Shown in pieces: positions 26,067 to 34,751 of a stretch of DNA of 64,000 nucleotides. This DNA is from Microcoleus vaginatus PCC 9802 (GTDB lineage Bacteria > Cyanobacteriota > Cyanobacteriia > Cyanobacteriales > Microcoleaceae), in assembly GCA_022701275.1 (NCBI GenBank), contig CP031740.1, positions 4,475,001 to 4,539,000 of the forward strand, read 5' to 3'. The notes beneath the pieces were generated by a model that did not search any database, was not told the origin of the DNA, and saw only the letters and a program-made list of their open reading frames with translations. Both the position numbers and the translations under genes were made by a program. Each line of letters opens with the position of its first letter. Positions within the stretch are counted from its first letter, which is position 1.

Positions 26067-26822
26067 ATGAGTGATTTTTTGTCAGCAGATGCTGCGTCTA
26101 ATTCGGGTAGTTCACCCAGTACAAATAACGAGCCGCCAACCGCCGATATTTCAGCAATTGCTGGCGATCGCACAAATCCCGACCCGGGGAAGCGCGCCTC
26201 TGGGGAAGCGCCTTTAAGGCTGGTAGAAACGGCTTTTTTGGCAAGTACCGCTAGCTTAATTTGGCTGGTAAATTATTACTTTCCGCTGGGGCCTTTGCTG
26301 CGGGTTTTTTTCCCGATACCCATCGCCCTAGTTTACTTGCGTTGGGGCAACCGAGCAGCTTGGATGGCAGCTTTGGTATCGGGTTTGCTGCTGTCGGTAC
26401 TCATGGGCCCGACGCGGAGCATTTTATACGTGATGCCTTTTGGAATTATGGGAGTTGCGCTGGGAGGACTTTGGAGGCGTAAAGCGAGTTGGTCACTCTC
26501 TATTAGTGTGGGCGCGCTAATTGGTACTGTCGGCTTCTTTTTTCGGTTTTGGCTGCTGTCAGCGTTGGTGGGTCAAGATCTATGGGTTTACGTAACCGCC
26601 CAGGTAACAGAGATGGTGGAATGGGTGTTTGTGAAGCTGGGCTGGCTTAATGTACCGAGTTTGAACACAATTGGGGCGATCGCCGCCGGGATGATTTTGG
26701 TTAACAATATTGTCTATTTATTTGTAGTGCATTTAGTAGCTTTGCTGCTATTAGATCGTTTAGGAAATCCAATCCCGCGGCCGCCAAGCTGGGTGCAAGT
26801 TTTGATCGATTATGAAGAGTAA
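26067..26822 (+). CDS. DUF2232 membrane protein
   Basis: 251 residues: a Ser/Asn/Pro-rich soluble N-terminus (about 50 residues), then six or so hydrophobic helices. These include the segments ASLIWLVNYYFPLGPLLRVF, WMAALVSGLLLSVLMGP and MILVNNIVYLFVVHLVALLL. It matches the DUF2232 family of cyanobacteria, distantly related to substrate-specificity (S) components of transporters and to phage-assembly membrane proteins. The start lies directly after a tandem repeat, with no clear Shine-Dalgarno. From memory of other cyanobacteria it is often beside a TIGR00303 CobT-like gene; here that gene is 8 kb away. Confidence 0.8.
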   Translation: MSDFLSADAASNSGSSPSTNNEPPTADISAIAGDRTNPDPGKRASGEAPLRLVETAFLASTASLIWLVNYYFPLGPLLRVFFPIPIALVYLRWGNRAAWMAALVSGLLLSVLMGPTRSILYVMPFGIMGVALGGLWRRKASWSLSISVGALIGTVGFFFRFWLLSALVGQDLWVYVTAQVTEMVEWVFVKLGWLNVPSLNTIGAIAAGMILVNNIVYLFVVHLVALLLLDRLGNPIPRPPSWVQVLIDYEE

Positions 26823-26854
26823 TTATGAGTCCTTATACCAATTAAATGGGGATA

Positions 26855-27078
26855 ACTAATTATTTTAAAAACAATCGCCCTCGCACTTAAAATTTTGAAG
26901 AACACGTGCTGCGCGATCGTCTTCCACTTTATCAGCGCGATCCAGATTAACTTCCGCCATCTTACTTATACGGTTCTAATTGAATCCTGACCAACTTGTG
27001 AGCCAATATCGGGTTGATTAGTAGCGCACCCTCGTATTTGTGCAGGCACACTACATATAGTGTGCCTGCGTAAGTCCT
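26855..27078 (+). repeat. Island-flanking inverted repeat, left copy
   Basis: Begins ACTAATTATTTTA and ends in a palindrome GCAGGCACACT-ACATAT-AGTGTGCCTGC (27042-27069). The reverse complement of 34119-34341 aligns along the whole length, sharing ATCGCCCTCG, GCGCGATCGTCTT, CCAACTTGTGAG and TCGTATTTGTGCAGGCACA in the same order. Identity is roughly three quarters by eye. No coding capacity. The bases from 27079 to 27280 hold nothing else I recognise. Confidence 0.8.
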
Positions 27079-27280
27079 CGATCTAACCTATGATCATTCC
27101 AGCGCAGCTTACTCATAGATTTTTCGTTTTTACCGTACTTTTTAGGACAGCTTCAATTGTAGCTTTTGTACATACATCCCGCGATCGCCCCGGGTGCATT
27201 TCAGTGAAAGCAAATCCCTGAAAAAAAGCATAAAATGAAAAAGCTAGCTAAAACTGTAAAAAAAGCATAAGGTAAAGAAA

Positions 27281-28206
27281 ATGACACCCGAAGATAAACA
27301 GCAGCTAAAAGCATACTTAAAAGGGGCAGCAGAAATACTTTACATAAATACACATTCAACCGAACTGTCAACTTTTAAAAGTATCGAAAAATCTCTAGGT
27401 CAAAAAATATTATCAGAAGTGGAACCAGAACTAGGTCGCTTTTTTTTCAACAGTATCAGGAATTAAAACGGGAAGAACCCTAACAGTAAAATCCGTAGTG
27501 GGATTTCTCAATATTACAGATTTATCATAGTACATTGCTCATATTAGTAAAGCTACAATAATTTGAATGGCTTACCTCTCAACAAGGAGTTTAATAAAGT
27601 ACCTTAGATGGAGGCAAAGCCAGGCTAAGTAACCAAAATAAGGGCGATTCGTGTTATTATAAAGATTATAAAACCCTGTGTTTGGATAATGTTTGTTGCG
27701 GAGCCTTTTTTCAACCTAATCAAGATTTAATTGATAGGAGTAATACCCAAAAATTGCTACATCCTATCTATGGTATAGGAGATGGTCATGGCGGGATTTG
27801 AAACCTATTTCAATAAATTGGATATCCTGAAAAAACACAAGCAATTTTAAATGGGTATCATCTTCAAGAAAATCTGTACAAAGCAGGGGGTTCATGGAAA
27901 CGATTAAAGCAAGCAGAAAGTCTGTTATGGTGCGGTCAAGTTAATGTAGGGAGCGATTTATTGGTCTAAGTAAAATATTTTAAAACATTCTGCAATTATT
28001 TAAAAACCCATCGCCGCCGAAGAGTTAGCTACCGATTCTATAAATAATAATCCCTAAGTTCTATCGCTTCAGGAACAGTAGTTGACTCAACTATTAAACG
28101 AATTGGAATAATGGTGAAACTATTCGGATCACAGTGGAATGTGGAGAGTGTTTCCTCTCTCCCTTCTCTTCGCTGTGCTTATCTCAATGGTCAACTTTCC
28201 ACTTGA
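27281..28206 (+). pseudogene. Degraded ISKra4-like transposase
   Basis: The first 61 codons (MTPEDKQQLKAYLKGAAEIL...) match the N-terminus of cyanobacterial ISKra4-type transposases. After the T8 run near 27441, the reading continues in another frame as GIKTGRTLTVKSVVGFLNIT. Later fragments follow in order: DGGKARLSN, CGAFFQPNQDLIDR, GIGDGHGGI, ILNGYHLQENLYKAGGSWKR, FCNYLKTHRRR, and finally LRCAYLNGQLS before a stop at 28204-28206. Large internal parts are missing and there are several stops and frame changes. It is a dead copy that marks the left side of the accessory island. Confidence 0.75.
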
Positions 28207-28279
28207 TGTATGTGGCAAACTGAGATGCACCCGATCGCCCCTCTCTTCCCGAAAAGCCCTCTTTTCCCCAAGCCCTTAT

Positions 28280-29247
28280 TATAGCAACCGCCAAGGCGGT
28301 TAGGGCATAAACTGTAAGTAGTCCCAATTGCCAAGCGCGATCGCACAACTCATGCCCAAGCCCTACAGTTACGACCTTCGCCAAAAGGTTATACTCGCTA
28401 TAAAGCTCGATGGCTTGAAGATTACCGAAGCCAGTCAACTGTTCAATATTAGCCGCAACACGATCGGTCTATGGCTGAAACGACAAGCCCAAACAGGGGG
28501 CTTTGAAGCATTGCCCAATCAACCAAAAGGTAATGGTCATAAAATTACCGACTGGGAAAAATTCCGAGAGTTTGCTAAAACTTACGGGGATAAAACCCAA
28601 GTGGAGATGGCAAAACTGTGGGAAGGAGAGATTAGCGATCGCACTATTTCACGGGCATTAAAGAAAATTGGCTTTACTCGAAAAAAAAGACCTATGGCTA
28701 CCGTGAAAGAGATGAGGAGAAACGGCAAGCATTCATAGCGCAGTTGTCAACTTTGTCCCCATCTCAAATTGTGTACCTTGATGAGTCTGGCATGGATAAT
28801 CGAGACGAGTATGATTATGGCTGGAATCAAAAAGGGGAACGCTTTCACAGCCTAAAATCAGGACGGCGCCAGGGGCGGGTCAACATGATTGCTGCCCTGT
28901 GCAACCAAAAACTGATAGCTCCTTTTACAGTTGAAGGAGCCTGTAATCGAACAGTGTTTGAAATGTGGCTGGAAACTTGTTTACTTCCAACTCTCGAACC
29001 TGGACAGGTTTTAGTCATGGATAATGCCACATTTCATAAAGGGGGTCGCATCTTCCAACTGATACAGGATGCAAACTGTCAATTGCTGTACTTACCCCCT
29101 TATTCCCCAGACCTCAACTTGCATTGAACAGTGCTGGTCTTGGTTAAAAAGTCGCATCCGCAAACAACTTGATCGGTTTAATTGTTTACGAGATGCGATC
29201 GAAGATGTATTGCGCTTTTCGTCCTAACTGCCTTGACGGTTGCTATA
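28280..29247 (+). mobile_element. IS630-family insertion sequence
   Basis: Terminal inverted repeats of 25 bp with 23 matches: 28280-28304 (TATAGCAACCGCCAAGGCGG...) and 29223-29247. Both ends start at a TA, the target preferred by IS630/Tc1 elements. One transposase gene fills the element. It is inserted downstream of the ISKra4 remnant. Confidence 0.85.
28352..29227 (+). pseudogene. IS630 transposase (orfA/orfB, with an additional frameshift)
   Basis: OrfA (from ATG 28352) starts MPKPYSYDLRQKVILAI and holds the HTH domains. At A8 (28681-28688) a -1 shift gives KKTYGYRERDEEKRQAFIAQ and leads into the DDE domain, as expected for programmed frameshifting in this family. DDE residues are seen in VYLDESGMD and VMDNATFHKGG. 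Near 29120 a one-base insertion turns the expected NPIE into NLH-stop. The remaining frame (IEQCWSWLKSRIRKQL...) with the catalytic Glu continues to a stop at 29225-29227. The second lesion should inactivate the protein. Confidence 0.85.
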
Positions 29248-29414
29248 TTACCAAAAGTGCGATCGCACTTCCGTCAATCCTAAATTTCTCTCCGGTATCC
29301 AATCCGATCAATAGTAATCACCTTTAAATCATCCTCCAGCGACGACTACAAAAAACAATATATTGACAAAAATTACACAGTATTCTAAGATAAAATACGA
29401 TTCATAACACACCG

Positions 29415-29451
29415 CCAAAAGTTAACAAGTCGTCCCTCCAAAAGTTAACAA
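29415..29451 (+). repeat. Direct repeat CCAAAAGTTAACAA, two copies
   Basis: Two exact 14-bp copies (29415-29428 and 29438-29451), 23 bp start to start, just upstream of the GT-C pseudogene. They could be a regulator site or a remnant of a mobile-element end. The surrounding 29248-29476 also has a HIP1 palindrome (29253-29266) and no gene. Confidence 0.5.
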
Positions 29452-29476
29452 TTTAATATAATAGGCTTTGACAGCA

Positions 29477-31432
29477 ATGGTTCCATACCTAATATCATTC
29501 TTCTACGGTATTTGCCTGCTTTTATCCCTAATCGGTTGGGGGAAATTCCTCAACCACATTCTTTTTCCCAACCATGAAACGGACTGGGGACAAAGAGCGG
29601 GTTGGGGTATAGCCTTGAGCCTTATCATTGGCGGGGTATTAAACGCAACTTGGAATATCTCGCCACCCACAATTTTAATTTTTTTAGGTTTGGGACTCAT
29701 TTATTGTCTAGTAGATTTTGTAAATCACAGACAATCAATCGCCAACAATCTCTCACAGCTATTTCAAGAAAGTCGCAAAGATAAAATAATCTTAGCAGGC
29801 ATTGCGACTGTCAGTCTGCTGATTTTAATCCAATACGCGGGATGGGTGTATACAGGCAGACTCAACTTTGCCAACATGGTGTATGCTGACGGGTTTAATA
29901 CCAGCGATGACTACCACGCTTACTTAGTATTTCCCCACAAAATGCTGCAACTCGGTTCTATGGGTCTAGAGCCTTTTAGCGAAAGAAGAATAGTATCTTT
30001 GGGGGGGCAGTCATTTCTCCATACTTTCATTGTCAGCGTACTTTCTGACACTAATTTAAACATCATAGACCCGGGTTTGGCGCTGATAATTACGATCGGA
30101 CTAATTATCGGATTTTTTAAATAAAATTCAGCCTCGACTATACGAGTAATATTTACAATTTTAGTTGTTCTATTGATTGCTGTTCCTAAGGCAAACACTA
30201 CAAGTATTATGCTGCCTGTAGCTTTATTTTTAAGTTGGTTTATAACCCTTGACAGCAAAGCAATAGACCGCAAGTCTTGGGTTTCTAATGCTTGTATTAT
30301 TGCTTTAATTTCCGCCGCAATTTGTACGTTCAAATCTTCTCTAATTCCAGCCTCGGCTATTGTATTTGCAGTTAGCTATCTTTGCTATTTTATTAGTTAA
30401 AATACCAAACTAAAAGTTGTATGGGAATTCGGGCTGGCGACAGTATTAGTAGGAATATTTCTCCTACCTTGGATGATTTCTTTGTATCAATCTTCTGGTA
30501 CTTTATTGTATCCTCTTTTGGGAAAAGGCTATCACGCATCCGCCTACGGCATTACTTTCAAATCAGGTTCGACACTCTTGGCGACTGTTAAAATAGCCCT
30601 CGCGGCCTTCAGAGGTATTTACGTTTTTATACTGATATTGCTCGGCTGCTTGAGCTTCAGTATCCGACCTCTGAAATCTACTAATTTACCCGCAGAATCC
30701 TCGTTCTCGCATCGGCAAGCACTTTTATCTATGACAGTTGCAGCGCTAGTGGCAACTGTTGTTGTAGGCGTACTTACCGAAAATGCCGACCCTTTTCGCT
30801 ATTGATTCTCTCACCTGTTTCCGGCAATTATCATATTAATTATGATCGCCATGACAGATACAGGAGGGTTAAATAAAAACGCAATTCCTAACTTTTTTAT
30901 TGCCGCTGTTTTTTGTGCAGGTCTTAGAATCAGCTACGATTGGGATCTAACTAAAAATACTTATTCAGCTTATGTGAAAAATATTAAATTCGGACTAACG
31001 AATCCATCTTTAGTTTCAGCTAAGCAAAAGTTGCAGTATGCAGCGCTGCAACAGTCTATTCCCCAGGGAGAAACAGTGTTAACCAGGCTAGATGCACCTT
31101 TTATCATCGATTTTAAACGCAATCAAATTCTCTTAGCTGACTGGCCCGGAGGAGCAAGTTTGCCTCCCGGAATGCCTGTCTTCAAAGGCGATGAAGCTTT
31201 AGCAAACTATTTAGTTTCAAAATCTATTCGATACATAGCTTATTCGTCTTGGAGTCTCAATCATCCGCCAAACGTAGATACTTCACGGCCTGGATTGTCA
31301 TCTTGGTTTAGACTGCAATCACAACTTGCTCACGACTTTCGGGATAACGTGCAACAACTAGCAAAAACGAGAAAGAAGCTTTATGCAGACGGAGAAAATT
31401 TTGTGCTGGATTTGGGAGTTCAGGGTAAGTAG
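29477..31432 (+). pseudogene. GT-C (GT39-like) membrane glycosyltransferase with three in-frame stops
   Basis: A single reading frame of 652 codons starts at ATG 29477 (MVPYLISFFYGICLLLSLIG). Stops interrupt it at 30122-30124 (TAA), 30398-30400 (TAA) and 30803-30805 (TGA), with no frameshift. The translated segments join smoothly: many hydrophobic helices, an early luminal segment with NTSDDYHAYLVFPHKML of the kind that carries the acidic active site in GT-C enzymes, and a soluble C-terminal end (GETVLTRLDAPFIIDFKRNQ). Such enzymes use a polyprenyl-phosphate sugar as donor. It resembles, in type, the intact GT-C gene at 47892-50171. It ends 7 bp from the convergent methyltransferase. Probably a recent pseudogene. 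Confidence 0.75.
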
Positions 31433-31439
31433 CAACTAT

Positions 31440-32112
31440 TTAGACGACATAAAAGAGCAGATTAGATATCAAACCGAAAAGCCGGAAATGTTTGGTAGAA
31501 ATGTGAACATCTGCTGGCAGCATCTTTAACACATCTTTCTCAGATAAAAGGTTGAGATTTTCCTCTTGGGCAAAAAAGTGTTGACGGAGCAATTTCAGCA
31601 ACGCTCGAAACCAGGAGGGGGGGCAGCCAATGTATGAGGGGAACAGCGGTGTGGAATTCTAGGGGATACCAGCGGTTGGGAGTTGTGATGCAGCAAGTTT
31701 TGCCGACGCGGCAAAGTTCCATAACAAAAGCTTTTTGCTGAACCCGACTGCCAACGTGTTCGATGACGGCAAAACTCACGACTAAATCAAAGCTTTTGTC
31801 GGGAAATGGCAAGGCTAAACCGTCAGAACGGACATATTTTAAACCCGGATATTCTTGCGCTAAAAACGAAGCATCTTCCATACCGACTGCGGTGATTTTG
31901 TCCTTATGCGGATAAAGTTTCTCAAAGAAATTGCAGTCTTCCCGGCGGTCGGAAGTTACTCCTACATCCAACACGGTTGTGGCGGCGCTGGGATTGGCTA
32001 ATGCCATAAGCAAATCGAACATTTGTTGACGGGCGTACCAAGATACTTTAGTTGCGAAACCGCCTAGCTTGGGGCCAACATATTCGCTGGAGTTGTTTTC
32101 AGCTACTGTCAT
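31440..32112 (-). pseudogene. SAM-dependent methyltransferase, frameshifted at a G7 run
   Basis: Class I methyltransferase: TTVLDVGVTSD at motif I, DLVVSFAVIEHV at motif IV, then CRVGKTCCITTPNRWYPLEF. The frame from ATG 32112 breaks at a run of seven G (31617-31623, plus strand), giving a wrong tail and an early stop at 31540. Removing one base restores the expected ending (WFRALLKLLRQHFFAQEENL then LSEKDVLKMLP) and a stop at 31440-31442. Likely acts on a sugar, lipid or small molecule. It lies downstream of the GT2 gene on the same strand, 130 bp apart. It could be a pseudogene, a phase-variable gene or a sequencing error. Confidence 0.75.
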
Positions 32113-32242
32113 ATAATTTTAGGTTTGAGATGAACTGACCACCTGCTTTAAGACCGATTGTTCGCGATCCATTTAACACAGCATTTGGGCAATTTAAATC
32201 ATCTTTCCTGAAATTTGTAACACAAGTGTAGTTTTAAGTGTT

Positions 32243-33421
32243 TTATCTGCGCTTTAAGCTCAGCACGCTGAGAAAAAAGCTGGACAGAACCATCTGCAAA
32301 CCGACAGTCAGGCAAGTGAGCGAGGGAATAACCAAACGCAGAGTTTTAGAAGGGTCTAGAGAACCGAAAGCTGTTTCCTTCCAGATAGTTAATGACAAGA
32401 ACGAGCCAACTATTCCGATTAATATCAGCGTGACTCCGACAATCAATCCTGTCTCTAGGGTGACATAGCGAAATATTGTGTTGAGTTTCGGGTCTTCGGG
32501 CAGCAGTTTTTCACTGATGGCAAAAACTTTGGTGAAGAAAGCGAAAGTTACTCCTTGAAAACCGATGATAATTGCGATCGCAGCATACAGCAGCGTATGC
32601 ACGTCAAAGCTGATACTCCCGATATTTTGAGAACCGGGCAACAGCCAAATGCCCACTATTAGACCCACAATCATCAGGAAAACACCCGGATACAAGAACA
32701 GCCATCGGGGACTGTAAAGCAGCAGAAATCGCAAGTGCCGCCAGCCATCTCGCCAAGTTCGCAGGTGCGGCGGACGGCTGCGGCCATCGGGAGAGAGTAC
32801 GGTTGGGACTTCTGTGATTCCCAACTTGTACAGAGAGGCTTTAACGACCATTTCGCTGGCAAATTCCATCCCCGTTGTTTGCAAGTCGAGTTTCAAAATA
32901 GAGTCTCTCCTGAAACCCCGCAATCCGCAGTGAAAGTCGCCTGCTGGACTGGAGAAGAATAACTGCCCCACCCAAGTAAGTACCGGATTCCCTAAGTATT
33001 TGTGCAGTGGTGGCATTGCCCCCGGTTTAATGCCCCCTTGAAAGCGGTTTCCCATCACTAAATCGCACCCTCCGCGCAATTTTTCGACAAAGGCGCCGAG
33101 GTTAGAAAAGTCGTAGCTGTCATCGGCATCGCCCATAATGATATAGACTCCGCGCGCCGCGATTATGCCACCCATCAGGGCGCTACCGTAGCCCTTGGCT
33201 GCCACAGGTACGACTCTGGCTCCCATTCTCGTAGCGATATCTTGAGAACCGTCAGTGCTGCCGTTGTCTGCTATGATGACTTCACCGGCAATATCAAGTT
33301 CGCCCAGCGATTTCAGCGCCTTCTCTATGCAGACTTCTAAAGTTTCTGCCTCGTTCAGGCAAGGCATGAGTATCGATAATTCGAGAGTGTATTCCCCGCT
33401 TGCGTTAGTCTCTTCTGCCAT
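32243..33421 (-). CDS. Polyprenol-phosphate-type GT2 glycosyltransferase with C-terminal membrane helices
   Basis: 392 residues. The N-terminal catalytic domain (about 12-240) is DPM1/ArnC-like: LSILMPCLNEAETLEVCIEK, IIADNGSTDGSQ, GDADDSYDF for the metal-binding DxD, and GNRFQGGIKPGAMPPLHKYL. The C-terminal part has four hydrophobic helices (WLFLYPGVFLMIVGLIVGIW and on). This architecture is known in enzymes that transfer a sugar to polyprenyl phosphate. The small EamA/SMR-type gene is divergent, 160 bp away, and a methyltransferase follows downstream. Together with the GT-C pseudogene they suggest a lipid-linked sugar pathway. Confidence 0.9.
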   Translation of the reverse strand: MAEETNASGEYTLELSILMPCLNEAETLEVCIEKALKSLGELDIAGEVIIADNGSTDGSQDIATRMGARVVPVAAKGYGSALMGGIIAARGVYIIMGDADDSYDFSNLGAFVEKLRGGCDLVMGNRFQGGIKPGAMPPLHKYLGNPVLTWVGQLFFSSPAGDFHCGLRGFRRDSILKLDLQTTGMEFASEMVVKASLYKLGITEVPTVLSPDGRSRPPHLRTWRDGWRHLRFLLLYSPRWLFLYPGVFLMIVGLIVGIWLLPGSQNIGSISFDVHTLLYAAIAIIIGFQGVTFAFFTKVFAISEKLLPEDPKLNTIFRYVTLETGLIVGVTLILIGIVGSFLSLTIWKETAFGSLDPSKTLRLVIPSLTCLTVGLQMVLSSFFLSVLSLKRR

Positions 33422-33581
33422 ATGTTTATTTCACTATTGTTCGCGATCGACAATAGTTGCATTTCCAGTATGTATGTTTAAAATATGGGTGTCGAACAAA
33501 ACTCAATAAAACTTAATCAAAGCGGTTTAGGAGAGTTTTTTGCGGGCCATTCTCGAGCTGTAGTATTATGTGGGTGAACTC

Positions 33582-33974
33582 ATGAATAGAGGCGTTTTTC
33601 TGGTTCTGCTTGCTGCCATTTTGTGCAGCGTCTTGGGTCAATTTACTCTGAAGGCTGGAGCTAAAATTTTAGGGCCGATCGGCGCTGCTAATTTAGTAGA
33701 AAAAGTTATAGCAATGGCTACTCAGCCTTTGATAATAGCAGGTCTTTCTCTGTACGCAATTTCTTCGATTGGTTTTATCGTAGTTTTGTCCCGCGCTAAC
33801 ATTAGCATAGTCTCGCCTTTACTGTCAATTAGTTACTTGTTTACTGTTTTGGGTGGCAAAATTGTATTTAACGAGCCGTTGCCGCCACTACGGTTGGTAG
33901 GTGTGGCGCTAATTATGACGGGAGTAATTTTTGTACTCAGAGGTCAAGCAGGGGGTGCCCCTGGCGGCAGTTAG
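33582..33974 (+). CDS. EamA/SMR-type four-helix membrane protein
   Basis: 130 residues with four membrane helices (FLVLLAAILCSVLGQFTL, PLIIAGLSLYAISSIGFIVV, LLSISYLFTVLGGKIVF, LVGVALIMTGVIFVL). Resembles small multidrug resistance/EamA half-transporters and ArnE/ArnF-type flippase subunits. I chose ATG 33582 over the in-frame GTG at 33570. Beside a GT2 of the ArnC/DPM type, a role in flipping a polyprenyl-phosphate sugar is plausible but inferred. Confidence 0.85.
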   Translation: MNRGVFLVLLAAILCSVLGQFTLKAGAKILGPIGAANLVEKVIAMATQPLIIAGLSLYAISSIGFIVVLSRANISIVSPLLSISYLFTVLGGKIVFNEPLPPLRLVGVALIMTGVIFVLRGQAGGAPGGS

Positions 33975-34118
33975 CGATTACTTTTGACATTGACGCTTGA
34001 GTGCGAAATTGATAACTTAACTCAAAGGGTGCGTCTAAGTGTTCTGTTATTAGATAGATCCAAGAACCTACAACTTGTGCGCCAATATTTTGAAAAATAT
34101 AGAAAATGCAATTCTAGA

Positions 34119-34341
34119 CAGGATTTGTACAGGTACACTATATTTGTGCCTGCACAAATACGAAGGCTACTAATTGACACAATATGGCCTCACAAGTTGG
34201 TGAGGATTTAATTAAAACAGTATAAGTAGGATCGCGGAAGTTTACAGAGATCGCGATCGGCGAGTGAAAGACGATCGCGCCTGCGTCACCATAAAAATTT
34301 TAAGTACGAGGGCGATGAGAGCTAAAATAATTAGTGAACTA
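34119..34341 (-). repeat. Island-flanking inverted repeat, right copy
   Basis: Reverse-complement match to 26855-27078 over the full length, with small gaps. It also contains GTGCAGGCACAAATATAGTGTACCTG-like palindromic sequence at its outer end (minus orientation). It sits between the EamA-type gene and the CobT-like gene. 33975-34118 holds nothing else recognisable. Confidence 0.8.
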
Positions 34342-34751
34342 TCGAGGAAAATATGTCAATATCTCATTTAACCAGGTTGATTATTGTCAATATTTACGGT
34401 TGGAGTCAAATCAACTACGGATTAACCGATTTCTACCAGTTTTACAGGAAGTTGCATACAATAAAGATTCTGTTGAGAGGGCATCGGGATGGCAGCCAAA
34501 TTGATAGGGCGATCGCCGTAAGTGCACAGGAGCAACAACTAAAAACCAGTCGGATCTAAGCTTTAATGAGCCGTTGCAAATGTTGTGGGGGCTCATAAAC
34601 AAGACAAATCATATCAAGTCCGCTAGTACCGGACTTGATATAAGGGGTAAGGGGTAAGGGATAAGGGGCAAACGAATAACTAAAAACAAACAAATAAGCA
34701 ATAACAAATAACCAATAATTAATTCCCAATTCCCATGACTAATGAGTAATT
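34342..34751. other. Intergenic repeats upstream of CobT-like gene
   Basis: No credible gene. 34613-34641 is a stem-loop (TATCAAGTCCG with a complementary CGGACTTGATA), and 34641-34666 is a tandem GGGTAAG array, followed by AT-rich AATAACTAA-type filler up to the start codon. An open frame at 34353-34559 has no resemblance to known proteins. Confidence 0.5.

Noticed and set aside
28184..28438. 84-codon minus-strand frame across the IS630 left end
   Set aside because: Spans the inverted repeat and the transposase start; antisense artefact.
30173..31432. Separate small membrane protein genes after 30173
   Set aside because: They are in the same frame as the upstream GT-C sequence and read on smoothly through stop codons; better explained as one pseudogene.
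34353..34559. 68-codon open frame before the CobT-like gene
   Set aside because: Lies in repeat-rich intergenic DNA, no resemblance to proteins.
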